From positions 1 to 8,054 of the forward strand of contig DHYT01000233.1 of assembly GCA_002415465.1 (NCBI GenBank): DNA of 8,054 nucleotides, read 5' to 3'. Shown here in pieces: positions 1 to 6,222 of this stretch (within the stretch, counting starts at the first letter, position 1; every line of letters starts with the position of its first letter). Made by a program: the position numbers and the translations under genes. A model generated the notes under the pieces. It had not been told where the DNA came from, made no database searches, and saw only the letters and a list, made by a program, of their open reading frames with translations. The stretch is from Desulfobulbaceae bacterium UBA5123 (lineage in GTDB: Bacteria; Desulfobacterota; Desulfobulbia; Desulfobulbales; UBA5123).

Positions 1-44
1 CCGGGGGCGTCGCCGCCGCCGGTGGAAATGACGATTTTCTTCAT
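1..44 (-). CDS. pfkA: 6-phosphofructokinase, N-terminal fragment (cut by window edge)
   Basis: Only the first 14 codons lie in the window, read leftwards from ATG at 44-42. They give MKKIVISTGGGDAPG, with the last glycine incomplete. This matches the start of ATP/PPi-dependent 6-phosphofructokinases, whose first beta strand is followed by a glycine-rich nucleotide-binding loop ending in GGDAPG. The enzyme phosphorylates fructose 6-phosphate to fructose 1,6-bisphosphate in glycolysis. A GGAG ribosome binding site lies 8 bases upstream of the start (complement of 53-56). The gene diverges from the HesB-like gene, with about 300 bases between them. The family call rests on one short but distinctive motif. 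Whether the enzyme uses ATP or pyrophosphate cannot be seen from this fragment. Confidence 0.75.
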   Translation of the reverse strand, partial: MKKIVISTGGGDAP

Positions 45-95
45 GCTATTTTCTCCAGCAGATCGTGTGTGGAAGTTGGTAACAATTTGTAATTG

Positions 96-125
96 AGCAT
101 ACCGTCGGCAAATTGCTAAATTCAA
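96..125 (-). promoter_or_regulatory. Possible sigma-70 promoter of the phosphofructokinase gene
   Basis: On the minus strand TTGAAT (complement of 120-125) is followed after 18 bases by TATGCT (complement of 96-101). This is an acceptable but imperfect -35/-10 pair, about 50 bases upstream of the phosphofructokinase start. An inverted repeat CAATTTG (83-89) / CAAATTG (109-115) brackets the -10 element and could be an operator. The call rests on pattern only. Confidence 0.3.
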
Positions 126-140
126 GCATTTTGTCATCAT

Positions 141-184
141 TCCCCCCTGGCGCGTAGTTTGGCTCGCGCTGCGGGGGGAGTTTT
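141..184 (+). terminator. GC-rich hairpin followed by TTTT, upstream of the HesB-like gene
   Basis: The C-run at 142-147 pairs with the G-run at 173-178, and GCGCG (150-154) pairs with CGCGC (165-169). Two G-U pairs and one bulge lie between them, the loop is about 10 bases, and TTTT follows at 181-184. The T-run exists only on the + strand. No gene ends just before it on that strand. It may insulate the divergent region, block antisense transcription, or attenuate a leader that starts further left. The T-run is short, so function as a terminator is uncertain. Confidence 0.35.
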
Positions 185-223
185 GTTGTCAGGTATTTCC
201 ATTGCGGATGGACTGGATACTCC

Positions 224-252
224 TTGACTTCTTCCGCACTGCAACTTAAATT
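224..252 (+). promoter_or_regulatory. Sigma-70 promoter of the HesB-like selenoprotein gene
   Basis: TTGACT (224-229) and TAAATT (247-252) are separated by exactly 17 bases, giving a near-consensus -35/-10 pair. Transcription would begin near 259 and leave a leader of about 85 bases before the ATG at 344. The surrounding sequence is AT-rich compared with the coding regions, as expected for a promoter. Confidence 0.6.
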
Positions 253-328
253 GCTTAAATACATTTGCCTTATGATGTTTTCAATGTTGCCTGATCGTCA
301 TCGACGATTTCGCGACCGAACTATTTCT

Positions 329-334
329 AGGAGG
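329..334 (+). promoter_or_regulatory. Strong ribosome binding site fixing the start of the HesB-like gene
   Basis: AGGAGG lies 9 bases before ATG 344. It selects 344 over an in-frame upstream start at 224, which lies inside the -35 box and would add about 40 residues unlike the family. Confidence 0.85.
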
Positions 335-343
335 TTTTATTTT

Positions 344-691
344 ATGTTTAAGGCAACTGATCTTGCGATCAAGAACCTGAAAGACTACATGACGCAGAAC
401 AGCATCGATTCTGCGATTCGCGTAGCCATCATGCAGGGCGGCTGAGCCGGACCCTCTTTGGGATTGGCTCTGGATGAGCCAAAAGACAACGACGATATCT
501 TTGATCAGGACGGCATCAAATTCCTGGTAGACAAAGCCCTTCTCCAGCAGTGTCAGGAGATCAAGGTAGACTTCATCGACGCCGGCCCCCGTTCCGGGTT
601 CTCCATCTCCTCGCCGGTACCCATCGGCGGCGGTGGCGGCTGCGGCAGCTCCTGCGGCTCCGGCGGTTCTTCCGGCGGCTGCGGATGCTGA
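344..691 (+). CDS. HesB/IscA-like selenoprotein (TGA at 443-445 read as selenocysteine)
   Basis: Read through the in-frame TGA, the product has 115 residues and is an A-type iron-sulfur carrier (HesB/IscA) fold. It has an N-terminal helix, strand IRVAIMQGG (25-33), Sec34, a GLALDEP strand and turn (40-46), then a VDFIDAG strand (75-81) followed by SGFSISSP (84-91). Sec34 occupies the place of the first conserved cysteine of IscA (context GCSG), one of three Fe/S ligands. The usual CGCG tail is replaced by a Gly/Ser-rich tail with Cys100, Cys104, Cys113 and Cys115, ending GGCGC. Homology continues on both sides of the TGA in one frame, and a SECIS-like hairpin follows it, so a nonsense mutation is unlikely. 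HesB-like selenoproteins have been reported in surveys of bacterial selenoproteomes. The exact role is unknown: Fe/S delivery or a redox/metal function are both possible. An automatic caller would probably split it at 445 and 458. The gene has its own promoter and terminator, so it is probably monocistronic. selA, selB and selC are not in this window. Confidence 0.88.
443..445 (+). other. Selenocysteine codon (UGA) in the HesB-like gene
   Basis: The codon falls between GGC-GGC and GCC-GGA, so the protein reads G-G-U-A-G. IscA proteins have G-C-S/T-G at this point, with cysteine as a cluster ligand. Replacement of a catalytic or ligand cysteine by UGA is the normal pattern for bacterial selenoproteins. 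Confidence 0.85.
464..482 (+). promoter_or_regulatory. SECIS-like hairpin in the coding region after the UGA
   Basis: TTGGCTC (464-470) pairs perfectly with GAGCCAA (476-482), closing a five-base loop UGGAU (471-475). The loop has G at positions 2 and 3 and begins 25 bases after the UGA. Known bacterial SECIS elements are stem-loops placed soon after the UGA with a G-containing apical loop bound by the selenocysteine-specific elongation factor SelB. This one fits in both position and loop. I have not folded it computationally. Confidence 0.65.
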
Positions 692-705
692 TACATTGTT
701 TTCCG

Positions 706-741
706 AAAAGCCTCTGGCCTCTCCGGCCAGGGGCTTTTTTT
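706..741 (+). terminator. Rho-independent terminator of the HesB-like gene
   Basis: GCCTCTGGCC (710-719) pairs over 10 positions (one G-U) with GGCCAGGGGC (725-734) around a five-base loop. Seven T residues follow at 735-741, and the preceding AAAA (706-709) can extend the stem. It begins 14 bases after the stop codon at 689-691. Confidence 0.93.
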
Positions 742-786
742 GTTTGGTTGTTCTGGAGATGGCGGGCAGGAGGCTCTTCCGATCTG

Positions 787-1392
787 ATGGCGGCGGACAA
801 TTCCGGGGTTGCAACGATCCTGAGCGAGGTGCAGGGACAGGCCCTGGTCTGTCTGGCCCGGTCGGTGATTGCCGGGGAACTGGCCGTGGCCGAGCCTTTG
901 GCCTGTGATGCCGATATCCTTGCCCAACCGGCACTGCAAAAACGGCGCGGGGTCTTCGTCACCCTGACCATCGGCGGCCGGTTGCGAGGCTGCATCGGCT
1001 CGCTGCTTGCCATTGGCGCCATTGTCGACGGGGTTCGCGAGAACGCGGTCAACGCCGCCTTTCATGACCCCCGCTTCGCGCCGCTCCAGCAAGACGAGTT
1101 CGAGCAGGTTGCAATCGAGGTCAGCGTCCTCACCGATCCCACCCCCCTTGCCTATACCGACGGCGACGACCTGATCGCCAAGCTCCGCCCCGGCCGCGAC
1201 GGGGTGATCATCGCCAAGGGCGGCAACCGGGCGACCTTTCTCCCCCAGGTCTGGCAACAACTGCCCGATCCCGATTCCTTCCTCACCCACCTCTGCCAAA
1301 AGGCCATGCTCCCCGGCGGCACCTGGCGCGACGGCTCGCTTGCCGTGCAGACCTATTCGGTTCAGTATTTCCATGAACAACGGGTCAGATAG
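787..1392 (+). CDS. amrA: AMMECR1-domain protein (AmmeMemoRadiSam system protein A)
   Basis: The 201-residue product carries the AMMECR1 domain over most of its length. The hallmark LRGCIGS is at residues 66-72, preceded by RRGVFVTLTIGG (53-64). Downstream come a helix with FHDPRF, then IEVSVLTDP, DGVIIAKGG and FLPQVW, all in the family's usual order. The biochemical role of AMMECR1 proteins is not settled. In prokaryotes they often occur with a Memo protein and a radical SAM enzyme (AmrB, AmrS), but neither partner is nearby here. ATG 787 was chosen because residues before it resemble nothing in the family and AGGAGG lies at 768-773. The 13-base spacing is longer than ideal. The gene sits behind the strong terminator at 706-741, so it needs read-through or its own promoter, and I see no convincing promoter in the 45-base gap. 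Confidence 0.88.
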   Translation: MAADNSGVATILSEVQGQALVCLARSVIAGELAVAEPLACDADILAQPALQKRRGVFVTLTIGGRLRGCIGSLLAIGAIVDGVRENAVNAAFHDPRFAPLQQDEFEQVAIEVSVLTDPTPLAYTDGDDLIAKLRPGRDGVIIAKGGNRATFLPQVWQQLPDPDSFLTHLCQKAMLPGGTWRDGSLAVQTYSVQYFHEQRVR

Positions 1393-1644
1393 GTGCTAAC
1401 CAAGCCTGCCTTCTGCCAGGAAAATACAAGGTGAAAAGTCGAGATTTCGTGTGAAAACGGGAATCGAATATTCAAATGGTGCTTTCGTTAAATTAAGCTG
1501 ACCGCGAGGTGCGCCGGTGCATTGCTACAATCACCTTGGCGCAGCAGCTTGTCTTGTCGTTGTGCAGATTTTATGGAAGGATAAAGAGACAGCTTTTATT
1601 GAATTGCAATCTACACCCTTTTTATTGATATGAGGAGATCAATA
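1393..1644. other. Intergenic region between the AMMECR1 and DUF3144 genes
   Basis: This 252-base AT-richer stretch contains no credible reading frame or RNA gene. No clear intrinsic terminator follows the AMMECR1 gene. A weak candidate promoter for the next gene is TTGTCT (1549-1554) with TTATGG (1571-1576), 16 bases apart. Short palindromes GAATATTC and ATTGCAAT occur but are not distinctive. Confidence 0.5.
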
Positions 1645-1950
1645 ATGAAAGATAAAGAATTTGAAAAACAATTCTGGCAGAGAGCGGATCAATTCATTAC
1701 TCTCGCCAATGCACAAAGCCAAGAAGGGAGTACGGGTGAGGTAAGCTCTTCCTTTCTCTATGCTGCAGCACGCTATAATGCTTTTATTGCGGCGGCCACG
1801 GCTCGCAACATCGACGAGTTGAAAAAGAACAAAGAGGAAGCCATTCAGTACTTTTCCAACCAGTACAAAGAGGCGTTTGTAGAGAATCTCGATGATTGGA
1901 TAGCAAATTACGACAAGCATCTCAAGGTTAATGCGTCAGGGGGGAAATAA
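1645..1950 (+). CDS. DUF3144-family protein of unknown function
   Basis: The 101-residue soluble protein matches the pattern of the DUF3144 family. It has FWQRADQFITLAN (10-22), then GEVSSSFLYAAARYNAFIAA (31-50), a charged helix with KKNKEEAIQYF (60-70) and a closing helix with FVENLDDWI (78-86). It appears all-helical, with no signal peptide or membrane segment. No biochemical function is established for the family. ATG 1645 is preferred over in-frame ATG 1630 because GAGGAG (1632-1637) lies between them, 7 bases before 1645. Codons are AT-richer than in the neighbouring genes (many AAA, GAA, TTT and ATT), which may indicate a different origin or selection. It is flanked by spacers on both sides, so it is probably transcribed alone. 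Confidence 0.82.
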   Translation: MKDKEFEKQFWQRADQFITLANAQSQEGSTGEVSSSFLYAAARYNAFIAAATARNIDELKKNKEEAIQYFSNQYKEAFVENLDDWIANYDKHLKVNASGGK

Positions 1951-2112
1951 CCGTGGGACAGCCCTATTCGCAGAACCGTTGCTGTCAACATGTTGTCTCA
2001 TTTGTTTGATCGTCCTTTTGGCCGACAATTTTCTCCCATGGGTTTTGATTTTGTTTCCTCTGGCGAGCGCCGCCTTGCCCCTTTTCTCACCCCTTCGCAA
2101 GATGAAAAATAC

Positions 2113-2141
2113 TTGCAAATCATCGGGTAACGCCCTAATAT
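2113..2141 (+). promoter_or_regulatory. Sigma-70 promoter of the tetR-menaquinone operon
   Basis: TTGCAA (2113-2118) and TAATAT (2136-2141) are exactly 17 bases apart and each is close to consensus. Transcription would start near 2148, only about 11 bases before the tetR ATG. The -10 box overlaps the inverted repeat at 2137-2158, so a bound repressor would block RNA polymerase. A looser inverted repeat GCAAG (2097-2101) / CTTGC (2112-2116) overlaps the -35 box. Confidence 0.7.
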
Positions 2142-2158
2142 GACCGACTGGTCATATT
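2137..2158 (+). promoter_or_regulatory. TetR-type operator, perfect inverted repeat
   Basis: AATATGACC (2137-2145) is mirrored exactly by GGTCATATT (2150-2158) around a four-base spacer. A 22-base palindrome of two 9-base arms is the usual form of a TetR-family operator, and it ends at the base before the tetR start codon. Overlap with the -10 box and the predicted transcription start implies autorepression. Confidence 0.82.
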
Positions 2159-2830
2159 ATGCTTGCGATACTGCCGAATCCCACCAATACCTTCTGTAAT
2201 CTGCCCGCCGAGAAGCGGGAGAGGATACTTGCGGTCGCGGTGGGGGAGTTTGCCGCCAACGGCTACCAGAAGGCGAGTTTGAACAACGTGGTCAAGCGGT
2301 CCGGGATCGCCAAGGGATCGTTGTATCAGTATTTCGAAAACAAGGAAGGCCTCTTCTTTCATATTTTCGAGTGCTTTACGGATCTGGTCAAGGACTCGGC
2401 CAACGCGGCCCTTGCCGAAGCGGCCAACGCTGATTTCTTTGCCCAGCTTGAGGCCATCGTCTGGGCCGGCATCCGCTTTATCGATACCCATCCCGATTAT
2501 TTTCAGATCTATCTGCGGGTGGTGTTCGAGCAGGACGTGCCGCGCCGGGAGGAACTGGTCAGCCGGGTGCGGCTGTTTCCGTTGGAGTATATGGGGCCGC
2601 TTTGTGAAGCCGGGCAACGGGCAGGCGCCATTCGTGATGATATCGAACCGGCGATGGCGGTCTTTCTGGTCGATGCCGCCCTCGAGCGGTTCCTGCAGGC
2701 GTACGCCAAGCCGTATCTGGACAGCGGCTTGCGGTTGAAGGAAAAAAATGAGCAGCAACTGCGGGACGCGGTTGTGACAATGATTGAGGTGCTGCGGGCC
2801 GCTCTGGTGCCGCAGGGCCAAGGAGCATAA
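2159..2830 (+). CDS. TetR/AcrR-family transcriptional regulator, probable autorepressor of the operon
   Basis: The 223-residue protein has an N-terminal TetR DNA-binding domain at about residues 14-66. KRERILAVAVGEFAANGY (19-36) forms the first helix, and ASLNNVVKRSGIAKGSLYQYF (39-59) holds the helix-turn-helix with its typical G-S-L-Y-Q-Y-F ending. The remainder is an all-helical ligand-binding and dimer domain with no sequence signature that identifies the ligand. ATG 2159 is the only ATG, GTG or TTG codon before the DNA-binding domain, yet it has no Shine-Dalgarno sequence because the operator occupies that place. Translation may therefore start from a nearly leaderless message. The stop codon is 2 bases from the mqnE start, so regulator and quinone genes are almost certainly cotranscribed. 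Control of menaquinone synthesis, possibly in response to a quinone or lipid-like effector, is an inference from position. Confidence 0.9.
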   Translation: MLAILPNPTNTFCNLPAEKRERILAVAVGEFAANGYQKASLNNVVKRSGIAKGSLYQYFENKEGLFFHIFECFTDLVKDSANAALAEAANADFFAQLEAIVWAGIRFIDTHPDYFQIYLRVVFEQDVPRREELVSRVRLFPLEYMGPLCEAGQRAGAIRDDIEPAMAVFLVDAALERFLQAYAKPYLDSGLRLKEKNEQQLRDAVVTMIEVLRAALVPQGQGA

Positions 2831-2832
2831 GT

Positions 2833-3927
<1,095 letters not shown>

Positions 3928-3941
3928 TGGAGATGAACGTG

Positions 3942-5006
3942 ATGGACACCATCGACCAGAAAGTATTGAACGGCGAGCGGATCAGCGTCGACGAGGCCCT
4001 GGTTCTGGCCAACGAGGGTGATCTCTACCGGCTGGGTTTCTTGGCCAACGCGGTGAAGAAGCGCAAGCACCCGGAGCCGATCATCACCTATGTCATCGAT
4101 CGCAATATCAACTACACCGATATCTGCGTCTCGGCCTGCAAGTTCTGCGCCTTTTTCAAGGCCCCCGAGGACAAGGCCGGCTCGGTGCTCTCTTTTCATG
4201 AACTGGGCGAGAAGATCGAGGAAACCAAGCGCTTGCGCGGTACCCAGATCCTCCTTCAGGGCGGGCTCCATCCCGATAAGCCCCTGGCCTTCTACGAAGA
4301 GATGGTGGCCTTCATGAAGGGCTACGACATCCATATCCACGGCTTTTCTCCACCCGAGATATGTCATTTCGCCACTCTTTCCGGCTTGAGCGTGGCCGAG
4401 GTGATCACCCGCCTCAAGAAAGCCGGGCTTGATTCCATCCCCGGCGGCGGCGCCGAGATCCTCTGTGACCGGGTGCGGCAGGAGACCGCCCCCCGCAAAT
4501 GCAGTGCCGATCAGTGGATCGGGGTGATGCGCGAGGCGCACAGACAGGGGATGCGGACCTCGGCGACGATGATGTTCGGCCACGTCGAGACCATGGCGGA
4601 GCGGGTCGAGCACCTCACCCGCATCCGTGATCTCCAGGACGAGACCGGCGGCTTCACCGCCTTCATCCCCTGGCCGTTCCAGTCCAAGAACACCGTGCTT
4701 GCCCATATCCCGGAAACCTCGGGGATGAACTACCTGCGGATGCTGGCCCTGTCGCGGATCTTCCTTGACAACGTCGACAACGTGCAGGCCTCCTGGGTGA
4801 CCCAGGGGCCGAAGATCGCACAGCTCTCCCTCTTCTTCGGGGCCAACGATTTCGGCAGCACCATGATCGAGGAGAACGTGGTGGCGGCGGCCGGGGTGAG
4901 TTTCAGGCTTTCCGAGGAGGAGATCCGGCGCCTGGTGCAGGGGGCGGGCTTTGAGCCCCGGCAGCGGGTGATGGATTACCGGCTGGTCGAGAACGCGGCG
5001 GCCTGA
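3942..5006 (+). CDS. mqnC: Cyclic dehypoxanthine futalosine synthase (radical SAM)
   Basis: MqnC cyclises dehypoxanthine futalosine to cyclic dehypoxanthine futalosine by a SAM-derived radical. The 354-residue product (from ATG 3942) carries CX3CX2C at Cys62, Cys66 and Cys69 (CVSACKFC). CAFFKAPED, then QGGLHPDKPL, HIHGFSPPEI and LDSIPGGGAEIL follow, a combination typical of MqnC. The start is ambiguous: ATG 3927 overlaps the mqnE stop codon as TGATG, and ATG 3933 is also in frame. I prefer 3942 because GGAG (3929-3932) lies 9 bases upstream. Either choice leaves at most 14 bases after mqnE, so translational coupling is likely. The conserved C-terminal segment FEPRQRVMDYRLV is intact. Confidence 0.93.
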   Translation: MDTIDQKVLNGERISVDEALVLANEGDLYRLGFLANAVKKRKHPEPIITYVIDRNINYTDICVSACKFCAFFKAPEDKAGSVLSFHELGEKIEETKRLRGTQILLQGGLHPDKPLAFYEEMVAFMKGYDIHIHGFSPPEICHFATLSGLSVAEVITRLKKAGLDSIPGGGAEILCDRVRQETAPRKCSADQWIGVMREAHRQGMRTSATMMFGHVETMAERVEHLTRIRDLQDETGGFTAFIPWPFQSKNTVLAHIPETSGMNYLRMLALSRIFLDNVDNVQASWVTQGPKIAQLSLFFGANDFGSTMIEENVVAAAGVSFRLSEEEIRRLVQGAGFEPRQRVMDYRLVENAAA

Positions 5007-5010
5007 GCCC

Positions 5011-6216
5011 ATGGCTGTTGTCTGTCATCGCGCGCCCTGGCTGGTCACCGCTGTCGCCGGCGAAGCCGCGCCCGTGGCCGACGGGGCGGTTGCGGTTGCC
5101 GACGGTCGGATCGTGGCGGTCGGGCGATTTGCCGATTGTCGGGCATTGGCCTCGACGGTGGTCGAGCATGACGGTTCCGTGTTGACCCCGGCGCTGGTCA
5201 ACGCGCACGCCCACCTCGAGCTTTCCCATCTGGCGGAATTGGGCCGGGGGGAGCCTGCCCAGGGCGATATGCCGGGCTGGATCTACGAGTTGTTGCCCCG
5301 GCGGGAGGCGATGGCGATCAGCCAGGAGGGGATGCTGGCCGCCGCCCGCGAGGCGCTGGCGGATTTGACCGCTTCCGGCTGCGGCCTGGTGGGCGATATC
5401 GGCAATGATCCGGCAAGCGCCGAAATCGGCGGCAATACCCGGACCGAGGTCCTCTTCTTTCTGGAGTTGCTGGGCTTGAGCCGGGCCGGTGAAGCGCATG
5501 GACTGGCGTTTCTTGAAACCTTGGCCGACGCGGTGGCGGCGAGCCCCCATGGTCCCTATTCGGTGGCCCCGAAGCTGTTGCGCAAGGCCAAGGAGCGGGC
5601 GCGACGGTTGGGGCAGAGGGTGTCCATTCATGTTGCCGAGTCCGTGGACGAGAGTCGTTTCCTGGCCGACGGCGGCGGCAACTTCCCGCCGTTTTTTGAA
5701 AAACGCGGGGTGTGGGACGGCAGTTTCAAGCCGCCCGGCTGTTCGCCGGTTGTTTATCTCGACCGGCTCGGGCTGCTTGATGCAAAGACCCTCTGCGTCC
5801 ACTGCGTGCAGGTGAGCGGTGATGATATCGCTTTGCTTGCCGAGCGACAAAGCGGGGTCTGTCTCTGTCCGGGCAGCAACCGTTTTCTGGGGGTCGGCCG
5901 GGCGCCGGCGCCGGCGCTCCTGGCGGCCGGAATCCTGCCTGGCATCGGCACCGACAGCCTTGCCAGCAACCCGCTCTTGAGCCTGTGGCGCGAGATGCGG
6001 ATCCTGATGGAAGACCATCCGGCTCTCGACCCGGCAACGGTCTTTGCCATGGCCACCAGGGGCGGCGCGCGGGCGCTGGGCAGGGATGCCGACTACGGGT
6101 CATTGGCGGTCGGCAAAAAGGCGTCGCTTCTGGCCGTCGCCTATGACGGGTCCGGCGAGGATCTCTTCGGGTTTCTGGTCTCCGTAGGCAACGATGCGGC
6201 GGTAACATGGCTGTGA
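5011..6216 (+). CDS. Aminodeoxyfutalosine deaminase, amidohydrolase superfamily
   Basis: The 401-residue protein is a metal-dependent amidohydrolase of the adenosine/chlorohydrolase-like deaminase group. It shows HAH at His66 and His68 (NAHAHLELSH), SPHGPYSV (178-185), His207 in SIHVAES with Glu210, His264 in CVHCV and Asp315 in GIGTDS. These are the expected metal ligands and catalytic residues. The N-terminal beta domain ends in VLTPALVNAH, and the C-terminal strand GSLAVGKKASLL closes it, as in the family. Set between mqnC and mqnA, it most probably deaminates 6-amino-6-deoxyfutalosine to futalosine. The substrate is inferred from context, because related enzymes act on many aminopurines. 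The start is 4 bases after the mqnC stop with no good ribosome binding site, which suggests coupling. ATG 5011 matches the usual beginning of the domain. Confidence 0.87.
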   Translation: MAVVCHRAPWLVTAVAGEAAPVADGAVAVADGRIVAVGRFADCRALASTVVEHDGSVLTPALVNAHAHLELSHLAELGRGEPAQGDMPGWIYELLPRREAMAISQEGMLAAAREALADLTASGCGLVGDIGNDPASAEIGGNTRTEVLFFLELLGLSRAGEAHGLAFLETLADAVAASPHGPYSVAPKLLRKAKERARRLGQRVSIHVAESVDESRFLADGGGNFPPFFEKRGVWDGSFKPPGCSPVVYLDRLGLLDAKTLCVHCVQVSGDDIALLAERQSGVCLCPGSNRFLGVGRAPAPALLAAGILPGIGTDSLASNPLLSLWREMRILMEDHPALDPATVFAMATRGGARALGRDADYGSLAVGKKASLLAVAYDGSGEDLFGFLVSVGNDAAVTWL

Positions 6217-6222
6217 GGTGAG

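Noticed and set aside
46..264. 72-codon minus-strand frame between the phosphofructokinase and HesB-like genes
   Set aside because: It covers both candidate promoters and the hairpin at 141-184, and its product resembles no family I recognise.
458..691. Independent small protein starting at TTG 458
   Set aside because: It is the in-frame second half of the HesB domain. It has no ribosome binding site and lacks the first half of the fold, so read-through of TGA 443-445 explains it better.
281..934. Long open frames on the minus strand opposite the HesB-like and AMMECR1 genes (281-934, 553-1380)
   Set aside because: They encode Pro/Arg/Gly-rich low-complexity sequence typical of the antisense of GC-rich genes, and the opposite strand carries recognised families.
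1402..1425. Possible terminator after the AMMECR1 gene (CCTG...CAGG)
   Set aside because: The stem is only 4 pairs and no T-run follows on the + strand.
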